IMG/VR virus record: IMGVR_UViG_3300037875_000394
Location: 1-22,945 of that record
DNA: 22,945 nt
Strand: one strand, 5' to 3'
DNA from: a virus
Shown one piece after another: positions 13,501-20,357 of this stretch; the stretch's first letter is position 1; every line of letters begins with the position of its first letter. The translations under genes were made by a program, and so were the position numbers. A model generated the notes under the pieces. The model was not told where the DNA came from. It ran no database searches and saw only the letters and a list, made by a program, of their open reading frames with translations.

Positions 13501-14820
13501 GGGGTATTAAGTGTACAATCTACTGTTACTTCTAATACTTTATATACCTTTAAGGTAACTGGTATAAATGCCCTTACTTCTTATTATGTGATAGATTGTG
13601 ACCCTGTATATTTTCCTGGGGAGGTTGTTGCCGACTTTTTATCTGATGGTGATGATGTAGCTATTTCTTTTACAAGATATGGGCCTCCAGGAGGCCCTCA
13701 AGGGGCTCAAGGGTCTCAAGGGCAAGGGGCTCAAGGGGCTCAAGGGACTGATGGGCCTCAAGGGGCTCAAGGGTTTCAAGGGGCTCAAGGGCAAGGGGCT
13801 CAAGGGACTGATGGGCCTCCTGGACCTGCTGGGGCTACAGGTTTAACTGCTTTAGCTATCGAAGCGCGGGACGCGCTGTGGGCGAGAAATACGACTACGG
13901 GGGGTATGATCAGTGAAACTGGTTGTTATCCCTTCTTGGGATCTTTAAATAATCCAAACTCGGGTGGGGGTGGAACGGGGACTGATGAGGATGGAAATGC
14001 CGATGGATATGGATTAAGCTTCTTTGAGGGTGTTACTTGGAGTTATGGGGGTGACGGGGGAGAGGCGGGGACTGGTGCATGGAAACCTACCCCTCCAATC
14101 TTCTCCCGCTGGAACGATACAACCGCCATTATGAATGCGGCGTGGCGGGAGATGAGTTGGGAAGACGGGGAAATGGGGGCTTCACTAATTACCACACTTG
14201 AAAGTGATGTGACCATTAAGGCTACAGGATTAGGCTCTATTCAGGCTGATCAAATTTCCCTAGCATCGGGAGGGTATACTGCTGTTGCGAATGTTCCCCT
14301 TAGTGAGTGGTCTGCTTCTGATCTTGATATAACTGGAAAGTACCTTACTACTACCAATCTATTGGTAAAAGCAGACTCTCTTACAGTAGGAGATGCTTGT
14401 CCTGTTCCTCTTCCGTTCTGCTATATGGCCCTAAGTGCGGCTGATGTAGCATCCTCTGATGAGAAGGCATTAGGCTACTCAAATGTTCCTACTACAATAG
14501 AGTCTAATATTAGTGACTTTGTATGGGATGATACTGCTAAGAATTGGATAGTAAAAATAGCAGGTACTTATCGAGTCATAGGGGCAGTAATATTAGAGGG
14601 AGGATCCTCTTTAGTAAATCTAAATGTTAATCTAGAGGGGGTTTCCATTCTAACTGGAGCCCCTAGAGTCCACTCCTCTGTTGATCCTCTAGAACACACA
14701 ATTATGGCTGTATTCACAGCCGCAGCAGATGATGTGGTAAATATTACCTATGAAGCTACTGCTGCTTCTACCGTAAAAGCTATTATAGGCTCTACCTTCT
14801 TCATGGAAAGATTAAAATAA
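10591..14820 (+). CDS. 1409-aa collagen-like fibre protein with four repeated globular modules
   Basis: A probable trimeric virion fibre or adhesion protein. A short N-terminus with five cysteines (residues 5, 21, 31, 33, 37) leads into five Gly-X-Y segments: about 42-91, 222-289, 416-644, 774-903 and 1031-1085. Between them lie four homologous non-collagen modules of about 125-130 aa (92-221, 290-415, 646-773, 905-1030), each starting PLG-I and ending in a VAIxF block. A unique Gly-rich region follows. The last about 140 residues look like a C1q/TNF-type beta jelly roll ending STFFMERLK, typical of a collagen trimerisation head. Many triplets carry Gln in the Y position (GYQ, GTQ, GSQ). A GGAGG site lies upstream. 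Function in host contact is inferred. Confidence 0.9.
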   Translation: MTTGCTLGFIPLILSSVEGQCEIVELPDGECLCVDICQGSVGGTGPQGPQGFDGAQGIQGTQGSQGYDGPPGPQGPTGYQGLPGIKGATGTPLGIILEFDDAVAGGVSGSLISFNSVDSTGVSEVWVDNFSKAGQDLTNWINSWYTGWPGPTGYGPYGVLTVQSTLNSDALFNFNITGITYVNAGGLTYFKLACDALYYPGAEIVNFLTDGDDVAITFSKDGPPGPQGFDGAQGIQGTQGSQGHRGDPGFQGAQGIQGHQGYQGYDGDVGPQGPTGFDGAEGIKGSTGIPLGTIMDYVESATGGTADGKLSFNNIDSADISEVWLDDESKYNQPLRDWIDSWYSGFPGATGYGPYGVLNVHSTEAADVLFSFKITDIFDRTTYYRLGCEPLSYPGNTVTDFLTNDDDVAITFSRYGPPGPQGFQGFDGAQGIQGHQGPGGPKGFQGYDGPIGTIGPTGPEGPEGPQGPIGYAGAVGPIGPIGYSGPEGPDGPPGPQGVTGPQGHQGYQGTQGSQGSQGEQGFQGYQGYQGNQGIQGHEGPIGPDGIRGFQGAQGIMGHDGAEGPEGPEGPQGPIGYAGAVGPIGPQGYDGTDGPDGPPGPQGVTGPQGHQGHQGYQGTQGSQGEQGSQGFQGYQGNQGIQGERGFPLGIIMDFDGATGGGVASGKLSFDEVRADDISEVWLDDESKAGQSLILWINSWYTGFPGATGSNYGVLNVRSTKAADTVFSFNITGITFVNALTTYYKLECNALYFPGEVVADFLSDGDDAAISFTRYGPPGSQGFQGFQGFDGAQGIQGHQGPGGPKGFQGYDGPIGTIGPTGPTGPEGPEGPQGPIGYAGAVGPIGPQGYDGTDGPDGPPGPQGVTGPQGYQGTQGSQGSQGSQGEQGFQGYQGYQGIQGHEGEKGSPLGIIMTFDEAVNGGTADGKLSFNDEHTTPISEVWIDSHSKSLQPLTTWIQSWYSGYPGATGQGPYGVLSVQSTVTSNTLYTFKVTGINALTSYYVIDCDPVYFPGEVVADFLSDGDDVAISFTRYGPPGGPQGAQGSQGQGAQGAQGTDGPQGAQGFQGAQGQGAQGTDGPPGPAGATGLTALAIEARDALWARNTTTGGMISETGCYPFLGSLNNPNSGGGGTGTDEDGNADGYGLSFFEGVTWSYGGDGGEAGTGAWKPTPPIFSRWNDTTAIMNAAWREMSWEDGEMGASLITTLESDVTIKATGLGSIQADQISLASGGYTAVANVPLSEWSASDLDITGKYLTTTNLLVKADSLTVGDACPVPLPFCYMALSAADVASSDEKALGYSNVPTTIESNISDFVWDDTAKNWIVKIAGTYRVIGAVILEGGSSLVNLNVNLEGVSILTGAPRVHSSVDPLEHTIMAVFTAAADDVVNITYEATAASTVKAIIGSTFFMERLK
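10864..13680 (+). repeat. Four copies of a ~380-bp module alternating with collagen triplet DNA
   Basis: Related module copies lie at 10864-11253, 11458-11835, 12526-12909 and 13303-13680. Each begins CCCTTGGGTA, contains a SEVW-(V/L/I)-D block and a GVL-V-ST block, and ends with the codons for VAI(T/S)F just before GGGCCTCCAGG. They diverge at perhaps a third to a half of residues, so the duplications are old, while the flanking collagen DNA is nearly identical between copies. Confidence 0.85.
11836..12525 (+). repeat. Long collagen-coding 9-bp repeat tract with internal duplications
   Basis: About 76 consecutive Gly-X-Y triplets encoded by variants of GGG-NNN-CAA and GGG-CCT-NNN. A block of about 50 bp starting GGCCTCAAGGCCCTATAGGG occurs here at 11981 and about 12297, and again at about 13070 in the next collagen segment, showing recent duplication or recombination within the gene. 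Confidence 0.85.
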
Positions 14821-15077
14821 TGACTACTGAAACTACGAAAAGATACACTATATCAAAAGAAACTTTAATGCCCTTAGGAATGGTAATAACTCTCTGTGCC
14901 GCTGTGGTGTGGATAAGCTCTCAACTCAATAACATCAACCATAAGCTTGATATTATTGAAAATGCTATGGAGGACCAATGGACAAGCCGCGATATGGAAA
15001 ATTGGGGTTTACGCTTGAAAATGCAGAATCCTACTATTGAGATTCCGGGGCTGGAGATTCCCTTAAAAAATAATTAA
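14820..15077 (+). CDS. 85-aa single-pass membrane protein with a coiled coil
   Basis: The ATG overlaps the collagen gene stop (TAATG), so it is translationally coupled to the fibre. Residues about 16-33 (LMPLGMVITLCAAVVWIS) form one membrane span with the N-terminus probably cytoplasmic (basic TTKRYT). They are followed by a short heptad-like helix (LNNINHKLDIIENAMED) and a Pro/Ile-rich tail (NPTIEIPGLEIPL). No family is recognised. The layout resembles the 101-aa protein at 3264-3569. Roles in lysis or membrane anchoring are possible but not shown. It overlaps the convergent 75-aa gene by four bases. Confidence 0.72.
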   Translation: MTTETTKRYTISKETLMPLGMVITLCAAVVWISSQLNNINHKLDIIENAMEDQWTSRDMENWGLRLKMQNPTIEIPGLEIPLKNN

Positions 15078-15301
15078 TCGACAATATGAGCTTGCTTCAT
15101 TAGACGGATTACTCGTTGAGTATAGGTTCGTCTAAAATTATTGAGAGTATTAACCATATTCTCTAGTTTTATTACTCCGTCTGAGCTTACATCATCCGAA
15201 GTTAAAAAATGTCCTAATTCAGCATGGAGCCAATTAAGGTCAGCTAGTTCTGAAGTGTTCAACTTACTTCTAAGTTCTTCAATCTCTTGTGGGTTTTTCA
15301 T
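15074..15301 (-). CDS. 75-aa hypothetical protein downstream of the helicase
   Basis: A soluble, largely helical protein (MKNPQEIEELRSKLNTSE start, Asn-rich NMVNTLNNF in the middle, basic RRTYTQRVIRLMKQ near the end). Its ATG overlaps the helicase stop as ATGA, so both are expressed together. No family is recognised. In T4 the small gene following uvsW is also short, but I cannot show homology. Confidence 0.68.
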   Translation of the reverse strand: MKNPQEIEELRSKLNTSELADLNWLHAELGHFLTSDDVSSDGVIKLENMVNTLNNFRRTYTQRVIRLMKQAHIVD

Positions 15302-16671
15302 AGTGTTATAACCTCATGGCCCTCTTTCTTGTAATGACGCTTTCTTGCGTTAGAATGTTCTCTTAGATACTTTTCTTTATCTAAGAAATCATAGATAAAA
15401 ACTTTCTCTTTTGATTCGTGTCGGCGTAAAGCTCTACCTAGAGCTTGCAGGGTTGCTATTTCAGACTTCATTCCTCTGGCGTTAATGAAATGTGTGATTT
15501 CTTCAATGTTAATACCTGTTTGGAGGATTTTAGTGCCAATGAGGGTACTAGTTCCTCTATGTCTGAGGAAGTTAGATATACTTTTATACCTTTCTCCGAG
15601 GGAGTCTTCACCCTGTAAAAACTGTACTTCCCCGTCTCCAAGCAAGACCTCCAAGGCTCTTCCATGATCAAGTGATTTGGTAAGTATAAGTATGCGAGAT
15701 CGCTCGCTGGTTCGTCTAATTTCATTTACAATCTCCTTAATAATATTGTTTCGTGATTCGTTATTTACTATGTAGTCCTCATATACCTCAGGGTAGGCTA
15801 ACTCTTCGTCTGCTCCGCTGGCAGTATAGGGTCTATCTATTAGCTGTATAAGGGGTTTTGTAAGCCTTCCAGCCTCCACAAGACCCGAAGTATCCACAGA
15901 AGCCCACACAGGCCCCAGAGAGCCCTCCAGATTGAATTTGGGGATAGTATCGGATGGTGGGGTGGCTGTGAATCCGAAGCGGTACAGGGCCTTAGGGAAG
16001 GCTTGGAGAGCAGCCAAGGTAGTTTTGCCATTTGCGAACTCATGGCACTCATCCACCATTAAAACTTCGGTTTCTTCCAAGTGCGTGTCTAGAATCTTTT
16101 CGATGCTTTGGACAGTACATAACATAATATCCCCGTAAATATAACCCTCACCAAAACAAAGACCAATATTATCCATCCCACAAGTTTTAGTAAGAAAATC
16201 ATAAGTTTGTGTTAGTAGCTGTTTTGCGTTAAAAAGGAGTACCATCTTCCTCCCAGCCAGTGCTTTCACTAATCCAGCCATAATTAGTGTTTTTCCTGAT
16301 CCAGTAGGTGATTTTACAATTCCTCGTTTTTCTTTAAGAGCCCTAATAATTAGCTCTTCTTGGTAATCATACAATGAAAAGGCAGAAAGTAGCCAACTAG
16401 CGGTATTCTCTTCTTTTACAGAATTTTCAAAAACAACCTTAGGATCACAATCAATCTTTTTTAGATCTTTAAGGACACGAAGTAATAAACCTGTGAGGAA
16501 TATACCCTTTCTCGTAATAAAATGAATATTTCCATCCCAGTGCCTACGCTTATAAGCAGAAGAATACTGGTAGCCAGGAACTTTTTCCGAGTACAGCCTA
16601 TATAATGCGTCTAATAAATCAGGATTATCGGTGATAATTCTAGATTTTAGAGTATTTACAAGGATCTTCAT
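15298..16671 (-). CDS. uvsW: UvsW-like superfamily 2 DNA/RNA helicase
   Basis: Unwinds branched DNA and R-loops during phage recombination-dependent replication. From the ATG at 16671 (457 aa) the motifs are Walker A SPTGSGKT (121-128), DECH box (207-210), TATP (235-238) and QALGRALRR (409-417). The N-terminal about 100 residues, with YSSAYKRRHWDGNIHF, match the T4 UvsW DNA-binding domain. The frame is open for 20 more codons to an ATG at 16731. I chose 16671 because a TATAAT box (16678-16683) lies exactly six bases before it, as at the two early promoters, and because this avoids overlap with the divergent gene. The stop overlaps the 75-aa gene as ATGA. Confidence 0.9.
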   Translation of the reverse strand: MKILVNTLKSRIITDNPDLLDALYRLYSEKVPGYQYSSAYKRRHWDGNIHFITRKGIFLTGLLLRVLKDLKKIDCDPKVVFENSVKEENTASWLLSAFSLYDYQEELIIRALKEKRGIVKSPTGSGKTLIMAGLVKALAGRKMVLLFNAKQLLTQTYDFLTKTCGMDNIGLCFGEGYIYGDIMLCTVQSIEKILDTHLEETEVLMVDECHEFANGKTTLAALQAFPKALYRFGFTATPPSDTIPKFNLEGSLGPVWASVDTSGLVEAGRLTKPLIQLIDRPYTASGADEELAYPEVYEDYIVNNESRNNIIKEIVNEIRRTSERSRILILTKSLDHGRALEVLLGDGEVQFLQGEDSLGERYKSISNFLRHRGTSTLIGTKILQTGINIEEITHFINARGMKSEIATLQALGRALRRHESKEKVFIYDFLDKEKYLREHSNARKRHYKKEGHEVITL

Positions 16672-16676
16672 TAGAC

Positions 16677-16684
16677 TATTATAG
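16677..16684 (-). promoter_or_regulatory. CTATAATA box six bases before the helicase ATG
   Basis: Minus-strand CTATAATA contains TATAAT (16683-16678), followed by AGTCTA and the ATG at 16671. The six-base gap equals that at the promoters for the 48-aa and 66-aa genes, implying a leaderless helicase mRNA. The -35 position reads TAAGTA, so it is not a full sigma70 promoter. Confidence 0.5.
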
Positions 16685-16719
16685 AGCAGACCCTTGTGGT
16701 TACTTAGGAGTAATTTTAT

Positions 16720-17496
16720 ATGATAGAACAAGAAACAAAGACCCAGAAGCCTGAAGATAAGCTAAATAAACAGACTGAAAAGCAGATTCTTGCTACTCTT
16801 CTGAAGAATGTACCGTCGAATGATGCTGTACCAGTAAGCGTACCATCAAAAAACCGATTTTACAATTTAATAGACTCAGCGAAGCCAATTTCCTTGCGTC
16901 CGATGACCTTTGATGACGAGAAGGCTATGCTGTCAAAGAAGAATGCTAACCAAGATGTACTAAATGTCTTGCTAGGAAGGTGTATAAATAATATTGATGT
17001 AGGTCAACTTCTCCAGATGGATAAACTCTATCTAATTATGAAATTGAGAGAGATCTCCTACGGTGATGAGTATAGTGCTACTATCTCTTGTAATGGTTGC
17101 CGAAGAGATAATCAAGTAAAGTTCGAACTATCTAAACTTCAGGTTAATTTGATTGAAGAAGACCTGACTAACCCCGTGGATGTTTATCTCCCGGTTATTA
17201 AGAAAAAGTGTAAGGTTCGATTACCACGGGTTTCTGATGAAAATTACTTTGCCAACTCTGAATATGCAGTTGCTAACCTGTGGCGGTTTATAGAGGAAGT
17301 AGACGGTCATGAGGCTAAAGGATTAATTTCTAAACTAGTCCCACAGCTACCCATCAAGGATATTCATGCAATCTTAAATATTCTTTCGGGTAATAAGTAC
17401 GGTATTGATACAAAGGTACGCTTCCTATGCAATTACTGTAACCATAATGAAATTATGGAGCTTCCTATTACTTCCGATTTTTTTTCCGGGAACTAA
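16720..17496 (+). CDS. T4 baseplate-hub-like protein (gp26-type), zero-frame product
   Basis: A 258-aa protein resembling the T4 baseplate hub assembly family (gp26-like): an N-terminal charged helix, an LRPMTFDDEKAML segment (59-71) and two Cys pairs, CNGC (124-127) and CNYC (237-240), able to form a zinc ribbon. It is probably an assembly factor or part of the baseplate hub, acting in tail morphogenesis. AGGAG lies nine bases before the ATG. The last codons contain a T8 slippery run, and the reading frame one base back is open for 64 more codons, so a longer fused product is expected (separate entry). I am less sure of the gp26 label than of the frameshift. Confidence 0.75.
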   Translation: MIEQETKTQKPEDKLNKQTEKQILATLLKNVPSNDAVPVSVPSKNRFYNLIDSAKPISLRPMTFDDEKAMLSKKNANQDVLNVLLGRCINNIDVGQLLQMDKLYLIMKLREISYGDEYSATISCNGCRRDNQVKFELSKLQVNLIEEDLTNPVDVYLPVIKKKCKVRLPRVSDENYFANSEYAVANLWRFIEEVDGHEAKGLISKLVPQLPIKDIHAILNILSGNKYGIDTKVRFLCNYCNHNEIMELPITSDFFSGN

Positions 17497-17678
17497 GTAC
17501 AGGTTTTAATTTAGAGAACCTGTACTTAGAAGCCTATATACTTGTAAAGCACTGCCGCTTCGGCTACGGAGATGTGCAGCACATGTCAAGAGGCGAGAGA
17601 GAGATATTCTTGAACCTTTACAAAAAGGAAATGGAAGACCAAGAGCGTGCAAGTAAACAACACAACAGTCGTAGATAG
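16720..17678 (+). CDS. Frameshifted long form of the baseplate-hub-like protein (319 aa, -1 frameshift)
   Basis: Zero-frame reading to the TTT at 17482-17484 (residue 255), a one-base slip back, then 64 codons from 17484 to a TAG at 17676-17678, giving about 319 aa. The extension begins RELSTGFNLENLYLEAYILV and contains MSRGEREIFLNLYKKEM, helical and charged. This organisation (short protein plus minor -1 extended form, upstream of a tape measure gene) parallels gpG/gpGT tail assembly chaperones of long-tailed phages. Without the slip, 17497-17646 would be an unexplained gap in an otherwise gap-free genome. Confidence 0.78.
17478..17529 (+). promoter_or_regulatory. Programmed -1 ribosomal frameshift signal
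   Basis: The run T8 at 17478-17485 supplies the slippery heptamer T-TTT-TTT in the correct zero-frame phase (GAT TTT TTT TCC). Eight bases further a perfect 13-bp stem, CTAAGTACAGGTT (17493-17505) with AACCTGTACTTAG (17517-17529), encloses an 11-base loop. The zero-frame stop TAA (17494-17496) lies inside the stem. Slippery site, spacer and stem all match a standard -1 frameshift element. The loop is long enough to join a pseudoknot, but I found no clear partner. Confidence 0.85.
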
Positions 17679-18579
17679 GGGCAACCGCCCAAATATTAGC
17701 CAACGAATTGGGCTTCGTATTTTCTTTATTAATGACGGAGAGTATGTTGATCCCTACGAAATCAGTTCGGTACAACTCTTCAAACAGTCTGATACTCTTA
17801 CCCCTTTATCGGTCCTAGGATCTGACGGATTAGTTTCCTCAAAACCATTGATGACCTTCGGGGCATCGGGGGATACGCAAACAACCTCCTCTAAGTTTAA
17901 TTCTTCCAATTATCTTCCATCGGTTACCGCAAGTGGGATTTATAGGATTAAGCAGGGGGAGTATGTTGTAGTTTTAGATGAGACTCTAAACCTCTCTGGT
18001 TGGGACACAAACACAAGTACCCAGCTTGCTGTCTCCAGTCTCTCTGCCGTTAATAACTATGTTGATATGTGGGCAGTCAAGCTTGATGCCGCCTCTAAAT
18101 ATCAACTTATAACAAATAACTTCGCTTTATATGAAGATACTTTCTTTGCTTTCACCGAGCCTTTGCTTCTTACTACTAGAAATGCTTTAATGAACAAGCA
18201 TGTAAGACTTGGAGAAAAGTTGGACCTTAAGGTTACTACTGAGACTACTCTTCAAAATAAGACAATTGATAAATCAATTCAGAATATATTTAAGGAATCA
18301 GTTATTACTAAGGGGTTGATGGAAATTAGAAAAGTAAATCAAGAAATAAATATTGATGGACCCTTTACAGTTGCTAGTTTCCTTTCTACCAATGGGCTGG
18401 TAGATATCACCACAGATAATACCTTATTAATGAATTGGGATACCGCACTCTTGAAGGATAACGAGTCCTTCAAGGCAGGAACTTTCGGAAGTCTAACAGG
18501 AACTTACAGTGTACAGGTTAAATATAATATCCTGAACCAGACATTTATAAGTCCACTGTTCTATCTCACAGTGTCGTAA
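17647..18579 (+). CDS. 310-aa hypothetical structural-type protein (GTG start)
   Basis: No family is recognised. The best start is GTG at 17647 (MQVNNTTVVDRGNRPNISQ), overlapping the frameshifted extension by 32 bases; the ribosome site is weak, so coupling is likely. The first 190 residues are beta-rich with an immunoglobulin-like look (RIFFINDGEYVDPYEISSVQLFK; later SGIYRIKQGEYVVVLDE). A helical middle (about 190-240) and a second beta domain with an ending GTYSVQVKYN...SPLFYLTVS follow. Position between hub-like and tape measure genes suggests a tail or baseplate component. Its 3' end overlaps the convergent primase by 14 bases. Confidence 0.78.
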   Translation: MQVNNTTVVDRGNRPNISQRIGLRIFFINDGEYVDPYEISSVQLFKQSDTLTPLSVLGSDGLVSSKPLMTFGASGDTQTTSSKFNSSNYLPSVTASGIYRIKQGEYVVVLDETLNLSGWDTNTSTQLAVSSLSAVNNYVDMWAVKLDAASKYQLITNNFALYEDTFFAFTEPLLLTTRNALMNKHVRLGEKLDLKVTTETTLQNKTIDKSIQNIFKESVITKGLMEIRKVNQEINIDGPFTVASFLSTNGLVDITTDNTLLMNWDTALLKDNESFKAGTFGSLTGTYSVQVKYNILNQTFISPLFYLTVS

Positions 18580-19567
18580 GGAGGTGATTCATTAGATAGT
18601 CGTAGTCATACTTTTTAGTATGGTAATCGACAAAACCGCTTAGGTCTTGGCCCCTCATATGGGCATCATTCCAGTCGTTAACTTCCGAAGGTGGATGGCA
18701 GATGTGCAAGTCTGCCATCCTTTTTAATCGCCGCAAGTAATCAAACTTACCTACGCCTCGTTTTCCTGCATCATCATTATCATATCCGATAATAATTTTT
18801 CCATCAAAGTCTTTTAGTGCCTCTACCTGTATTTCAGATACAGAACAGCCCATAGTGCAAGTAGCATTAACTCCTTGAATTTGAAGTGAAATAGCGTCTA
18901 ATGGACCTTCACAAACTACAAGAAGATTGGCACACTCATCATAGGGATATAAAATATGTGATGAGCGAGGCCAATCATCTGTTGGATTTAAGTATTTAGG
19001 TGTCTCATCTCCCAAAGCACGGGCTTGAAAATAAAAAATCTCCGAATTTTCTAAAAACGGTATGATTAAACGCCCTGCATACTTACCTTTGGTAGAAACA
19101 TAGTAGGTACGATCATTTTTTTCTAGATCAAACAACCTTCTTTCATATAAAAAGGTCCATGCATGTTGAACAAGCCTATCTTCACTATCATAATCTTCTA
19201 CTGTGATGGATTTAAGATGTAATTCACCAATTCCTGTGGCCCAACCGTGGGGAGGTTTTTTTGTAGTCACTGGAGGAGTATAAGTCTCAATTTGACCGTC
19301 AAACTCCTTAAAAAGAATATCAGCTTCGGCTTGGTTATAGGTCAATCCTTCCATATAGGCGTAAAGCTGGATGAAGTTACCTTTATTACCGCTCTTGAAG
19401 CATTGCCACAACCCAGTATTTAAATTAATACTCATGTGACGCTTGTAATCGTCAGAGATATATACAGAGGGGACAATTAGCTCTGACTCACCAGAGGACA
19501 TTTTGTAATTATCCTTGAACTTCTCAAGGAAGTAGTCTCTAATAAATTGAGGAGCAATTATGTTCAT
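18566..19567 (-). CDS. DnaG-type TOPRIM DNA primase (T4 gp61-like)
   Basis: Synthesises RNA primers for lagging-strand replication. A TOPRIM domain is clear: VVCEGPLDAISL with E220, then IIIGYDNDDAGKRG with the D263/D265 metal-binding pair, and a later DWNDAH block. The N-terminal part (about 40-75) keeps the shape of the primase zinc-binding domain (SINLNTGLWQCFKSGNKGNFIQL) but has one Cys (C56) where a CFxC pair is usual, so zinc binding may be lost or altered. At 333 aa it is close to T4 gp61. No helicase domain is fused. Its ATG lies inside the 5' end of the divergent nuclease gene (eight-base overlap). Confidence 0.9.
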   Translation of the reverse strand: MNIIAPQFIRDYFLEKFKDNYKMSSGESELIVPSVYISDDYKRHMSINLNTGLWQCFKSGNKGNFIQLYAYMEGLTYNQAEADILFKEFDGQIETYTPPVTTKKPPHGWATGIGELHLKSITVEDYDSEDRLVQHAWTFLYERRLFDLEKNDRTYYVSTKGKYAGRLIIPFLENSEIFYFQARALGDETPKYLNPTDDWPRSSHILYPYDECANLLVVCEGPLDAISLQIQGVNATCTMGCSVSEIQVEALKDFDGKIIIGYDNDDAGKRGVGKFDYLRRLKRMADLHICHPPSEVNDWNDAHMRGQDLSGFVDYHTKKYDYDYLMNHLLTTL

Positions 19568-20357
19568 AAATACAATTTCCGAATCAAAATCTAAGACTTT
19601 TAAAGAGTGTCAGTTGAAGTACCGTTATCGGTATGTGGACCGTTTCAAGGAGGAGAGGACTAATACTGATCCTTTGCACTTTGGTTCTTATATCCATAAA
19701 ATCTTTGAAGATGGCTATCAAGCGACCACGCTTGCCCAGCTAACTGTTATAGCTGATAATGTTAAAAAAGATTACACCTTTTCAGAATCTTATACCCCTA
19801 AGATCAAAACTTGTTTAGAGAACTTTCTCCGCTTCAACGCTTCCCTATCTGAAACCGTTTCAACAGAAATGGTGTATGAGGTAGTGTATGATAAAGAGAA
19901 AGATCTTAAGCTCAACGGTATTATTGACCGTGTGATTAAAGGTACAGACGGTGGATACCTTGTTATCGACTATAAGACTTCCAAAAGAGAATTGTCTGAG
20001 TTAGATCTTTATCAGGATCGACAGATGCAGGGGTATGCTTTTGCTATCCATAAGAAGCTGGGGGTCCCCTTAAGTAATATTGTGGTTGCCCACTACTACC
20101 CGCTCACCAACCACTTCGTAACTTGTAAGTATTCTCCTAATCAGATTAAGCACTATCTGAAGGAGAAGGTGGATCAGATGTGGAAGATCCGCAAGATGAA
20201 GAAGGAAGAGTTTAGAGCTATGCAGAATCAGTTCTGCAACTGGTGTGGGTATAAAACCTTGTGTCCCGAGTTCAACTCTGGTAGACTATGCGAAGAGCGC
20301 ATTGAAAAGCTCAAGGAAGGGCGAAAGAATAAGCGCACCTCCAACCGCAAAAAGTAG
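19560..20357 (+). CDS. RecB/Cas4-like PD-(D/E)XK nuclease with probable iron-sulfur cluster
   Basis: A 265-aa single-domain nuclease. Motifs in order: GSYIHKIFE with H46, GIIDR with D123, VIDYKTSK with D137 and K139 (the D-x-K catalytic core), then QDRQMQGYAFAI. Four cysteines, C17 (FKECQLKYRYRYV) and C226/C229/C235 (CNWCGYKTLC), sit as in AddB and Cas4, where they hold a 4Fe-4S cluster that clamps the fold. It probably acts as an exonuclease in phage recombination or replication. The tail is Lys/Arg-rich. GAGGAG lies five bases before the ATG, inside the primase coding sequence. No cas1, cas2 or CRISPR array is near, so a Cas4 adaptation role is unlikely. Confidence 0.9.
   Translation: MFINTISESKSKTFKECQLKYRYRYVDRFKEERTNTDPLHFGSYIHKIFEDGYQATTLAQLTVIADNVKKDYTFSESYTPKIKTCLENFLRFNASLSETVSTEMVYEVVYDKEKDLKLNGIIDRVIKGTDGGYLVIDYKTSKRELSELDLYQDRQMQGYAFAIHKKLGVPLSNIVVAHYYPLTNHFVTCKYSPNQIKHYLKEKVDQMWKIRKMKKEEFRAMQNQFCNWCGYKTLCPEFNSGRLCEERIEKLKEGRKNKRTSNRKK

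Noticed and set aside
15468-16138. Several 60-85 aa ORFs overlapping the helicase gene
   Set aside because: Entirely inside a gene with all SF2 helicase motifs; no ribosome site or recognisable product.
17506-17646. 89-aa minus-strand ORF near the frameshift region (17506-17775)
   Set aside because: It runs antisense to the -1 extension and to the start of the 310-aa gene; no ribosome site or recognisable features.
19560-20357. Cas4 of a CRISPR adaptation module
   Set aside because: Motifs fit Cas4/AddB-type nucleases in general, but there is no cas1/cas2 or repeat array; phage recombination use is more likely.
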